Positions 1 to 8,625 of a stretch of 39,019 bases of DNA are shown piece by piece. The notes under the pieces are model-generated. The model was given only the letters and a program-made list of their open reading frames with translations. It searched no databases and was not told where the DNA came from. The DNA is from an uncultured Clostridia bacterium. Lineage in GTDB: Bacteria; Bacillota; Clostridia; Lachnospirales; Lachnospiraceae. The stretch spans positions 1 to 39,019 of the forward strand of contig CAMOCO010000003.1 in assembly GCA_946610715.1 (NCBI GenBank), written 5' to 3'. Made by a program: the position numbers and the translations under genes. How positions within the stretch are numbered: the stretch's first letter is position 1; the number at the start of each line of letters is the position of its first letter.

Positions 1-113
1 GAGACATGCTATCAGATATAGTATACCGACAACATATTTATTTTTAAGTGCATCATCTAAAAAATCCAAACTTCAAATCTCCCATCTGAAAAAAGTACCC
101 GAGGATCCATTAA

Positions 114-902
114 CTATCCGAGGATAGAATCCGTAAGTGATGTAAGCCAGTCGGCGTTATAATCTTCTATTTCGCCTCTGTCGCAAAGTGCGGCAAAATC
201 CGGATCTATCGGAATTGTCGCAACATTCGGGATTCCGTACTTTTCAGCAATTTCATATGCCCTGGACATACCGAATATATAATGCTTTTCCTTACAGTTC
301 GGACATTCGAAATATGATAAGTTTTCAACCAGACCAAGAACAGGAATCTTCATGAGATCAGCCATTCTTACTGCTTTTTCCACTATCATTTCAACAAGCT
401 CCTGAGGTGATGAGACAACTATTATCCCGTCAACCGGAAGCTGCTGGAATACGGTAAGTGCAACATCTCCCGTTCCCGGCGGCATATCAACAAACATTAC
501 ATCAATATCTCCCCAGGTTACGTCGTTCCAGAACTGTCCAACAGCCCCTGCTATAACCGGACCTCTCCAGAGTACAGGCTGTGTTTCTTCATCAATAAGT
601 ACATTCATAGATATCATTTTAATACCTTTACGGGATTCTACCGGAAGGATACTGTCATGATTTCCTACTGCCTTTTTATGTATTCCAAAAGATTTTGGAA
701 TTGAAGGTCCTGTGATATCCGCATCCATAATGGCTGTTTTCATACCACGCCTCATTGCATTTACAGCAAGCATGGAGGTAACAAGAGTTTTTCCAACTCC
801 TCCTTTGCCGCTGACCACACCGATAACCTTCTTTATTTCCGAATCTTTATTGTGAACCTTTTCCAATTTAATATTATCCAGAAATTCCTTTGAGTCTGCC
901 AT
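114..902 (-). CDS. Mrp/NBP35-family P-loop ATP-binding protein (Fe-S carrier type)
   Basis: 262 aa; deviant Walker A GVVSGKGGVGKT, DADITGPSIP, VDMPPGTGD and a CPNC motif typical of Mrp/ApbC. Confidence 0.93.
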   Translation of the reverse strand: MADSKEFLDNIKLEKVHNKDSEIKKVIGVVSGKGGVGKTLVTSMLAVNAMRRGMKTAIMDADITGPSIPKSFGIHKKAVGNHDSILPVESRKGIKMISMNVLIDEETQPVLWRGPVIAGAVGQFWNDVTWGDIDVMFVDMPPGTGDVALTVFQQLPVDGIIVVSSPQELVEMIVEKAVRMADLMKIPVLGLVENLSYFECPNCKEKHYIFGMSRAYEIAEKYGIPNVATIPIDPDFAALCDRGEIEDYNADWLTSLTDSILG

Positions 903-1087
903 TTTAAGCCTCCCGTATTTTTCTTTAGATCGAATACATATTGCACCGTCCGATACATTTTAACATATAAACTTCATTTATAAAACTGCTTTATATATTT
1001 ACCTTTTTCCTTTATAATTGAATAAATGTATATCGTCGTAAGTGAATGATGAACTTACGCATTTAAGATCACAGAAGGAGGCTCCGG

Positions 1088-2737
1088 ATGGAAAAAAATG
1101 AAAAAGTAACCTATGTCATAGGACATAAAAACCCGGACACCGACGCAATTGCCGCATCAATAGCTTATGCAAATCTAAAAAACCTGACATCAAAACAGCG
1201 TTACGAAGCCATGAGATGTGGTAATATCAGCTCCGAAACCCAATATGTACTAGATCGTTTTAATGTCAAAGCTCCTCACTTTATCGGAGATGTCAGAACC
1301 CAGGTAAAGGATATGGAGATCAGAACTCTTCCCGGAATAAGCGGGGAAATGTCCCTTAAGGAAGCATGGATTACAATGAAGGAAAATAACGTTGTCACTC
1401 TGTGCATTACCGAAAGGAAGCAGCTTCTGGGACTCATAACCACTGGAGATATAGTTGAAACAAATATGGCTGTGTATGATTCGGACATGCTGTCCAGAAC
1501 TCATACAAGTTTTGTAAATATAGTTCAGACAATAGACGGTACGATGGTATCCGGAGAACTTTCGGGAACCTTTGATAAAGGTAAGGTTCTTATCGGCGCA
1601 GGAAATGCCGCGCAGCTTGAAGAATTCATAAACGAAGGCGATATAGTCCTTCTGGGCAACAGATATGAAGCGCAGCTCTGCTCTATTGAAATGGGTGCCA
1701 GTGTCATCATAGTCTGCGGACGTTACGACCTGTCCCCCAGCATTATAAAATTTGCCGAGGAAAAGAACTGCCGGATAATAACCACACACCATGATACCTT
1801 TACCGTGGCAAGACTTATAAATATGAGCATGCCTGTAGGGGAATTCATGAAATGCAACAATCTTATAACCTTCCGTCTTGATGACTACATCGAAGATATA
1901 AAGCCGATTATGGCCGAAACCAGGCACAGGTATTTTCCTGTAACCGATTCAAAAGGAAATTATATCGGAATGGTATCACGCCGTAACTTCCTGGGTGCTT
2001 CCAAAAAACGTCTCATCCTTGTGGATCATAATGAGAAGAGCCAGGCCGTTCAGGGAATTGAAGCGGCTGAAATTGCGGAGATAATCGACCACCACAGAAT
2101 CGGTACCATAAATACAGGCAAGCCGATATATTTCAGAAATCAGCCTGTCGGTTCTTCATGTACCATCATTTATACAATGTATCTTGAAGCCGGGATTGAA
2201 ATACCCCCCCAGATTGCCGGAATAATGCTGTCCGCCATCATTTCCGATACTCTTATGTACAGATCCCCGACCTGTACCCAGATTGACAGAAATGCCGGAG
2301 CCGTACTTGCTGTCATTGCCAATGTAAATGAAGAAGAACTTGCAAGAGCCATGTTCAGTGCCGGAAGTAATCTAAGTAATAAAACACCGTCCGAGATCAT
2401 TCATCAGGATTTCAAGAAATTCTCAGTCGGCGATACCACTATCGGAATCGGCCAGATAAGCTCCATGGATGTAAATGAGCTCCACAATATTAAGGAGCGG
2501 ATAGTTCCCGAACTCGAGAATGCTTTAAATAATGATAAGCTGGATATGATATTTATCATGCTTACCAATATCATCAAAGAATCCTCGGAAATTATCTATG
2601 CCGGAGCAAATGCCGAGCGTATCCTTGAAGTAGGCTTCGGAGCGGCAGCAAGGCATGGACATGTAACACTTAACGGAGTTGTTTCAAGAAAAAAACAGAT
2701 GCTGCCCGCGGTAACATCTGCTATTTCCGGAGAATGA
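1088..2737 (+). CDS. Manganese-dependent inorganic pyrophosphatase with regulatory CBS and DRTGG domains
   Basis: 549 aa; N-terminal VIGHKNPDTDAIAASIAYA and IIDHHRIG DHH motifs with a CBS/DRTGG insertion; AGGAGG-type RBS (gaaggaggctccgg) before the ATG. Confidence 0.92.
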   Translation: MEKNEKVTYVIGHKNPDTDAIAASIAYANLKNLTSKQRYEAMRCGNISSETQYVLDRFNVKAPHFIGDVRTQVKDMEIRTLPGISGEMSLKEAWITMKENNVVTLCITERKQLLGLITTGDIVETNMAVYDSDMLSRTHTSFVNIVQTIDGTMVSGELSGTFDKGKVLIGAGNAAQLEEFINEGDIVLLGNRYEAQLCSIEMGASVIIVCGRYDLSPSIIKFAEEKNCRIITTHHDTFTVARLINMSMPVGEFMKCNNLITFRLDDYIEDIKPIMAETRHRYFPVTDSKGNYIGMVSRRNFLGASKKRLILVDHNEKSQAVQGIEAAEIAEIIDHHRIGTINTGKPIYFRNQPVGSSCTIIYTMYLEAGIEIPPQIAGIMLSAIISDTLMYRSPTCTQIDRNAGAVLAVIANVNEEELARAMFSAGSNLSNKTPSEIIHQDFKKFSVGDTTIGIGQISSMDVNELHNIKERIVPELENALNNDKLDMIFIMLTNIIKESSEIIYAGANAERILEVGFGAAARHGHVTLNGVVSRKKQMLPAVTSAISGE

Positions 2738-2760
2738 AACTAGAACAGTTTATTCTCTTT
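2732..2760 (+). terminator. Possible intrinsic terminator overlapping both convergent stop codons
   Basis: GAATGAAACT-agaac-AGTTTATTC stem (one bulge) followed by TCTTTT; spans TGA 2735-2737 (+) and the minus-strand stop at 2740-2742. Confidence 0.4.
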
Positions 2761-3228
2761 TATAAATTCAGTTATATCTTCCGGGCTCATTTTGCTGAGT
2801 CCGGAATTTTGATATTCAGGCTTATCCGTAACTTCAGGTCCGAAATAATCCGGAGGAATAAAGTCTTCTGCTTCCTCCACGGAACCAAACTCCACCTCGA
2901 TATATCTCAGCCCGTCAAAGTCACCATGAAATACATCCATTTCTGCCATAAGATTCCCTTCCTGAGGGATATAATATCTTGTCTTGGATAGAATTATTCC
3001 TTCACATTTTCCGGAAAGCTTATCAAATGCCTCCTTCGAAATATTAATCTCGAACTCTTCCCTTGCCAGAAGACCTCCACTCTTTACCGTAAGGAAATAT
3101 TCATCATCCATGCGTCTGATTCTGATTACCGGATCTGTACTGATATACCCCTGTGATATCTCATGTCTTTCGCAGCCGGCATAACCGGGAGGAAGATATC
3201 CCGCCAGGAATTTTCTCTCTATCTCCAT
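2740..3228 (-). CDS. CYTH domain-containing protein
   Basis: 162 aa starting MEIERKFL with QGYIS, RIRR and LTVKS motifs of the CYTH/triphosphate tunnel fold. Confidence 0.88.
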   Translation of the reverse strand: MEIERKFLAGYLPPGYAGCERHEISQGYISTDPVIRIRRMDDEYFLTVKSGGLLAREEFEINISKEAFDKLSGKCEGIILSKTRYYIPQEGNLMAEMDVFHGDFDGLRYIEVEFGSVEEAEDFIPPDYFGPEVTDKPEYQNSGLSKMSPEDITEFIKENKLF

Positions 3229-3231
3229 AAC

Positions 3232-4098
3232 TCAAATCTCCTCATTTTTATCATAACTAAGTGTATATTTGATCAGTCTGAATGTTATAAATATTCCTAC
3301 TACCGAAACCAGCATCTGAGGAAGGATGCTGCCGAGCGACGTATTTATACAGGAAATCAGTATACCTATAGTCTGCGCATAAAAGCTGATCTTAAACGCC
3401 TCATCCATATAAATATTCTTAATTGCAATCTTATAAGGAATAAGTAGAATTACCGTATATATAAATGCAAGGAAAAGATACTTAATTATCATTCCAAGCG
3501 CAGATATAATTGAAATTACAATAATTGAAATATAGAATCCGCCGGATGCTTCTGCAAACTGCTGATTTGACATACCTTCATTGAAAAATCCGGAATTGTC
3601 CATCTTATACAAGGTGGTTGAAAAATCATTTACAGCTGATTTTTCAACTAATGCAAAGTTGACATACTTGCTTCCGAAGGTAAGATACATACCATTTGAC
3701 GGAAGTGTCGAAGGTTCTACTTCTTCCTGATCTGTATCAATATAGATATGATAACCGGAAATCATCATATCAAATTTTTTCTCGGCTTTAAGACTGCCGT
3801 TTTCATATTTAAATGCAGGAATTTTCTCAAGAAACAGATGTCTGAATCCACCAAATCCTGCTATATTGGCCGCTGATGGAATCAGATAAACTATAATAGA
3901 CGCAAGAAGCCCAATAAAAATAACATACCGTCTGAAGCTTTTTTTCGATACACTCATGAGTTCCTTCAGACGACTGGGTATGGACAACGCAATTTTAAGC
4001 TCCTCAAGCAGCTTGTAATCTCTGCCGGGATCGCGTTTCGGCTCATAGCCTTCAAATTCCTCAATCGGATTTTTTTGTAACTCATTATAATAATCCAT
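3232..4098 (-). CDS. DUF1189-like multi-pass membrane protein
   Basis: 288 aa; several TM segments; general resemblance to DUF1189 membrane proteins (soft family call). Confidence 0.6.
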   Translation of the reverse strand: MDYYNELQKNPIEEFEGYEPKRDPGRDYKLLEELKIALSIPSRLKELMSVSKKSFRRYVIFIGLLASIIVYLIPSAANIAGFGGFRHLFLEKIPAFKYENGSLKAEKKFDMMISGYHIYIDTDQEEVEPSTLPSNGMYLTFGSKYVNFALVEKSAVNDFSTTLYKMDNSGFFNEGMSNQQFAEASGGFYISIIVISIISALGMIIKYLFLAFIYTVILLIPYKIAIKNIYMDEAFKISFYAQTIGILISCINTSLGSILPQMLVSVVGIFITFRLIKYTLSYDKNEEI

Positions 4099-4870
4099 AA
4101 TACCTCATAGCCTTTGTGATACCACCATCCAAAACATCACCGGTGACATACTCTGCAGCCCCGAGTGCTGCCTCACTTCCATCCTTCATACAGATGCTGT
4201 GCTTTACGAAATTCATCATTTCAAGGTCATTATTTCCATCTCCGAATACATAAGCATTATCAACTTCCATTCCGAAATAGTCAAGAAGAAACTTTATTCC
4301 CGTAGCCTTTGAATGTCCGAGAGGCTCCATTTCACAGAAATTTCCTTCTCTGTCTATATAATGGAAATACTTCCCGATATAATCTTTAAATTCCTGAAGC
4401 TTGCTGTCTTCCGTATACCAGGCACTGAATTTGTCAAAAATAAATTCATCAGAGAAGATGTCATTTACCAGCTTTCTTCCGCCGGAGCTGAAATAGTCTG
4501 ACAGCACATCTCTCTCAGGACTTTCCATCTCACTGTCAATGGATGTATAATCCGCAAACTCAAAGAGTCCGTTAATACCAAATTCACGACATTTAAGAGC
4601 TATTTCCCTGCACACATCCTGTGGTGTGGTTTTATGATAAAGTATTTTATCATCATACCTGATATAGCTTCCGCAGCCGCATACATAACCGTCAAATCCT
4701 GCTTCTCTGATATATTCATCAACGTTACAATATACTCTTCCGGTGTTGATGAATGCAAGATTACCTTTATCTCTGGTTAAAGCTATAGCCTCTCTTGCAT
4801 CCTCCGGAAATATATGGCACTCATCATTTGTAATAAGTGTTCCGTCAATATCAAAAAATATAATATTCAT
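4085..4870 (-). CDS. HAD superfamily (Cof-type) hydrolase
   Basis: 261 aa; FFDIDGTLI motif I and YVFGDGNNDLEMM motif IV. Confidence 0.93.
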   Translation of the reverse strand: MNIIFFDIDGTLITNDECHIFPEDAREAIALTRDKGNLAFINTGRVYCNVDEYIREAGFDGYVCGCGSYIRYDDKILYHKTTPQDVCREIALKCREFGINGLFEFADYTSIDSEMESPERDVLSDYFSSGGRKLVNDIFSDEFIFDKFSAWYTEDSKLQEFKDYIGKYFHYIDREGNFCEMEPLGHSKATGIKFLLDYFGMEVDNAYVFGDGNNDLEMMNFVKHSICMKDGSEAALGAAEYVTGDVLDGGITKAMRYYGLL

Positions 4871-4882
4871 CAGACTGTCATC

Positions 4883-5344
4883 CTATAACTGCTTCATAAG
4901 ATTTATCATTTCAATTGCACCCAGAGCGCAGTCATAGCCCTTATTTCCGGCTTTTGTACCTGCTCTTGTGACAGCCTGCTCGATAGTATCAGTGGTAAGA
5001 ATTCCGAACATCACAGGAACTCCGGATGAGAGGCTGACTGCAGCAATCCCCTTGGAAACCTCAGCACATACATAGTCATAATGACTGGTCTCTCCTCTTA
5101 TAACTGTACCAAGACAGATTACCGCATCATACTTTCCGGATTCTGCCATTTTCTTTGCAGCAAGCGGAATTTCAAATGCTCCCGGAACCCATGCGATTGT
5201 AATATCATCTTCATTTACATCATGTCTTACAAGACCGTCCAGTGCACCACTAACTAACTTTGATACAATAAATTCATTAAATCTGGAAGCTACGATTCCG
5301 ATTTTAACGCCATCTGCCACTATCTTTCCTTCAATCTTATTCAT
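4883..5344 (-). CDS. ribH: 6,7-dimethyl-8-ribityllumazine synthase
   Basis: 153 aa; [41 protein letters not shown]; last gene of the rib operon. Confidence 0.97.
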   Translation of the reverse strand: MNKIEGKIVADGVKIGIVASRFNEFIVSKLVSGALDGLVRHDVNEDDITIAWVPGAFEIPLAAKKMAESGKYDAVICLGTVIRGETSHYDYVCAEVSKGIAAVSLSSGVPVMFGILTTDTIEQAVTRAGTKAGNKGYDCALGAIEMINLMKQL

Positions 5345-5397
5345 TATCTTTTCCTCCTGTTATCACCGTTAATATACAGCACTATTTTCTTATATCT

Positions 5398-6621
5398 TTA
5401 TACTTCTTTTAATATATGCCCCATCTTGATTTTCTTCGTCTCAAGGTAGAATCTGTCTACATCCTGAGGTTCTATCTCAATGGGAACTCTTTCAACTATT
5501 TCCAGATTATAGCCCTGAAGCCCGTAAACCTTGAGTGGGTTATTTGTAAGAAGCCTCATCTTCCTGACTCCCAAAGCTACAAGAATCTGTGTTCCGATGG
5601 TATAATCTCTTGCATCTGCCGGAAATCCAAGTTCCACATTTGCTTCAACGGTATCTCTTCCCTGATCCTGAAGTGCATAAGCTCTTATCTTATTTATAAG
5701 TCCTATGCCTCTTCCTTCCTGTCTCATATATAGAAGCACACCTCTTTTTTCATTTGCAATCTGCCTCATGGCCGCATCCAGCTGTTCGCCGCAGTCACAT
5801 TTAAGGGAGCCGAATGCATCTCCCGTAAGGCATTCTGAATGAACTCTTACAAGAACCGGAGCGCTGTCATCTATATCACCCATTGTAAGAGCCACATGCT
5901 GCTCACCATTCAGTTTGTTGATAAAGCCATGAATAGTGAAGTTTCCGTATTTTGTCGGCAATTTGGCTGTGGTAACCTCTTCAACAAATACCTCATGCTC
6001 TTTTCTATATTGAACAAGTCTTTCAATGGTTGAAATCTTAAGCTTATGCTCCATGGCAAAGGCTATCAGGTCCTCTTTTCTGGCCATAGTTCCGTCATCC
6101 TTCATTATCTCACAGCACAGCCCAACCGGTTCAAGTCCCGCAATCCTGCATAGATCAACGGTAGCTTCAGTATGACCCGGTCTTTCGATAACTCCGCCGG
6201 GCTTTGCCTGAAGAGGGAACATGTGTCCCGGTCTCCTGAAGTCTTCTTTTACAGCATCCTTTGAGACAAATGCTCTGGCGGTGATTCCTCTTTCCACCGC
6301 AGATATTCCCGTTGTAGTACTTACATGATCGATTGAAACCGTAAATGCAGTTGCATGATTGTCTGTATTTACTATACACATCTGAGGGAGATTATATCTG
6401 TCGCTGTAACTCTCATCGGCAGGCATACATATAAGCCCTCTTGCATATTTTGCCATAAAGTTTACATTCTCTGTTGTCGCAAACTCTGCAGCGACTATTA
6501 CATCGCCTTCATTTTCTCTGTTCTCATTATCAAGTATGACAACGCATTCACCTTTTTTTAGAGCATCTGTTATTTCTTCAATAGAGTTGAATTCAAATTC
6601 TTCCATAATTTTTTCCTTCAT
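5398..6621 (-). CDS. ribBA: Bifunctional 3,4-dihydroxy-2-butanone-4-phosphate synthase / GTP cyclohydrolase II
   Basis: 407 aa; [40 protein letters not shown] start at MEEFEF (about 6606) has a better RBS (AAGGAAAAAATT-ATG) than the ORF-track start. Confidence 0.96.
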   Translation of the reverse strand: MKEKIMEEFEFNSIEEITDALKKGECVVILDNENRENEGDVIVAAEFATTENVNFMAKYARGLICMPADESYSDRYNLPQMCIVNTDNHATAFTVSIDHVSTTTGISAVERGITARAFVSKDAVKEDFRRPGHMFPLQAKPGGVIERPGHTEATVDLCRIAGLEPVGLCCEIMKDDGTMARKEDLIAFAMEHKLKISTIERLVQYRKEHEVFVEEVTTAKLPTKYGNFTIHGFINKLNGEQHVALTMGDIDDSAPVLVRVHSECLTGDAFGSLKCDCGEQLDAAMRQIANEKRGVLLYMRQEGRGIGLINKIRAYALQDQGRDTVEANVELGFPADARDYTIGTQILVALGVRKMRLLTNNPLKVYGLQGYNLEIVERVPIEIEPQDVDRFYLETKKIKMGHILKEV

Positions 6622-7292
6622 TACATAAAACCGTTTTCAAGAAGCATTTTACTGAAATCATCGGTTTTAGTTTTGTCTTTATTATCATTGTTTTCTCTGT
6701 CTTTATCAAAGGCAAGAAGTCTTTCGACATATTTTCCTATTATATCATTTTCAAGGTTTACCGAATCTCCTACCTTCTTTCCGAGAAGGGTTGTCGCCTC
6801 ACCTGTATGGGGAATAATGGATACTTTAAAGCATTTATCATCCACATATGCCACTGTCAGACTTATACCGTCAATGGCGATGCTTCCTTTTTCCACGATC
6901 AGTCTGAGTATCTTCTCATCAGCCTTAACAGTGACCCATACAGCATTATCTTCTTTTTTCAGGTCGGAGACAGTTCCTGTTCCGTCAATATGACCCGATA
7001 CTATATGTCCGCCGAACCTGCCGTTTGCAGGCATTGCTCTTTCGAGATTAACGCTGTCTCCCGCTTTAAGGCGCCCCAGAGATGTCCTTCTTAAGGTTTC
7101 TGCCATAACGTCCGCTGAAAATGTCTTATCACTTACAGATGTTGCGGTAAGGCATATACCATTTACGGCAATGCTGTCTCCCACATTTACATCCTTCAGC
7201 AGTCCCTCAGCATCTATGATCAGCTCAGCACCCTTTGAAAGCTTTTTAATATTTTTGATTCTGCCAACCTTCTCTATAATTCCGGTAAACAT
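6621..7292 (-). CDS. ribE: Riboflavin synthase alpha chain
   Basis: 223 aa; [10 protein letters not shown] with duplicated lumazine-binding domains (NGICLT, GISLTV). Confidence 0.96.
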   Translation of the reverse strand: MFTGIIEKVGRIKNIKKLSKGAELIIDAEGLLKDVNVGDSIAVNGICLTATSVSDKTFSADVMAETLRRTSLGRLKAGDSVNLERAMPANGRFGGHIVSGHIDGTGTVSDLKKEDNAVWVTVKADEKILRLIVEKGSIAIDGISLTVAYVDDKCFKVSIIPHTGEATTLLGKKVGDSVNLENDIIGKYVERLLAFDKDRENNDNKDKTKTDDFSKMLLENGFM

Positions 7293-8401
7293 TAATCCTC
7301 CTGCTTTCTTACATAGTGAATCATTATATCACCATCAAGAGTTTTTATATCTTCAAGTTTAAAATGAGCGGCATTTTCAACCTCATCGATACCTTCTCCG
7401 CCTACAGGTGATGCTCCGGTTCCACCGAATACTTTAGGCGAGATCAGTGTATAAACCTCATCTATAAGGTCTTCTCTGAACATGCTCCAGCCGATCTGTC
7501 CGCCTCCTTCAAGGAGCAGACTGTCTATTCCCATCTTTCCGAGTTGTTTGATGAGACTGTTTACCTCTACATGACCAAATTCGTCCTGTGGAAGGAGCAA
7601 TACGCCGATACCCTTTTCCTTAAGTCGGGTTATTTTTTCTTTATTATCTTTTTCGGCTTCCTGAATGGCAGCCACATATGTCTTTATCTCGCCGGCTGTA
7701 TTTACTATCTGTGAATCCATGGGTATCCTGAGATGTGAATCGCAGATGATTCTGATAGGATCATGTCCGCCTTCAATCCTGCAGTTGAGGAGCGGATCAT
7801 CAGCTAGCACTGTTCCGATGCCTGCCATAATAGCAGAACACCTGTCTCTCAGACCGTGAATGGCTTTTCTGGATGCTTTATTGGATATCCATCTGCTCTT
7901 ACCTGTGGATGTACAGATCTTTCCATCCATGGTCATTGCGTATTTATAAATAATATAGGGAGTTTTATTCGTGATGTAATGGAAGAAAAATGTATTCATT
8001 TCATCACATTCATCTTTCATTACATGAGTTACAACTTCGACTCCCGAAGATCTTAACTTCCAGATTCCCTTACCAGATACCAAAGGATTCGGGTCATCAG
8101 ATCCAACGTATACTCTTTTGATCTTTGCTTCAATGATCGCATCAGTACACGGAGGCTGCTTTCCAGTATGGCAGCATGGTTCAAGAGTAACATACATCTC
8201 CGCCCCCTCAGCAGATTCGGTCAGGCTGTTTAGTGCCTCCCTCTCAGCATGAAGGTTTCCATACTCTCTGTGATATCCTTCTCCGATTATTTTTCCGTTT
8301 TTTACAATTACCGCCCCCACAAGCGGATTCGGGCTGACTGCGCCGGTTCCAAGCTTTGCCAGCTCTATTGCTCTTTCCATAAATTTCTTTTCGTAAGCCA
8401 T
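7292..8401 (-). CDS. ribD: Bifunctional diaminohydroxyphosphoribosylaminopyrimidine deaminase / 5-amino-6-(5-phosphoribosylamino)uracil reductase
   Basis: Deaminase motifs HAEREAL and TLEPCCHTGKQPPC plus reductase domain. Start placed at MAYEKK (8401) because GGGGAGGC (8405-8412) precedes it; the ORF track starts at 8461. Confidence 0.95.
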   Translation of the reverse strand: MAYEKKFMERAIELAKLGTGAVSPNPLVGAVIVKNGKIIGEGYHREYGNLHAEREALNSLTESAEGAEMYVTLEPCCHTGKQPPCTDAIIEAKIKRVYVGSDDPNPLVSGKGIWKLRSSGVEVVTHVMKDECDEMNTFFFHYITNKTPYIIYKYAMTMDGKICTSTGKSRWISNKASRKAIHGLRDRCSAIMAGIGTVLADDPLLNCRIEGGHDPIRIICDSHLRIPMDSQIVNTAGEIKTYVAAIQEAEKDNKEKITRLKEKGIGVLLLPQDEFGHVEVNSLIKQLGKMGIDSLLLEGGGQIGWSMFREDLIDEVYTLISPKVFGGTGASPVGGEGIDEVENAAHFKLEDIKTLDGDIMIHYVRKQED

Positions 8402-8447
8402 AATGCCTCCCCACTTACACATATTACAGTTTATCCGTAAAGTCAAC

Positions 8448-8475
8448 CTGCCCCGTAACATATGCTACGGGGCAG
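8448..8475 (-). promoter_or_regulatory. Expression-platform hairpin between FMN aptamer and ribD
   Basis: Perfect inverted repeat CTGCCCCGTA-gcatatgt-TACGGGGCAG on the minus strand, with no good U-tract after it. Confidence 0.75.
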
Positions 8476-8495
8476 ATAAATTACTATTTCAAATC

Positions 8496-8610
8496 GTAAT
8501 CACTTTCATCCAGACTATACTGTCGGCACCGTAATCTCATCGGTTCAGACCCAGAGGTCTCGCGGGCTATACCGCCGGTCGGGAATCACACCCTGCCCTG
8601 TAAATACAGA
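8496..8610 (-). ncRNA. FMN riboswitch (RFN element) upstream of the rib operon
   Basis: Minus strand reads CAGGGCAGGGTGTGATTCCCGACCGGCGGTATAGCCCGCGAGACC...AACCGATGAGATTACGGTGCCGACAGTATAGTCTGGATGAAAG, which matches the RFN consensus. Outer boundaries approximate. Confidence 0.95.
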
Positions 8611-8625
8611 TTCATATATTGAATT

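Noticed and set aside
60-113. Repeated CCGAGGAT near the mrp stop followed by a T-run on the minus strand, considered as a terminator
   Set aside because: The copies are direct, not inverted, so no stable stem precedes the T-run.
1250-1927. 225 aa minus-strand ORF inside the pyrophosphatase gene
   Set aside because: Antisense shadow ORF of a strongly conserved gene; no RBS and no recognisable motifs.
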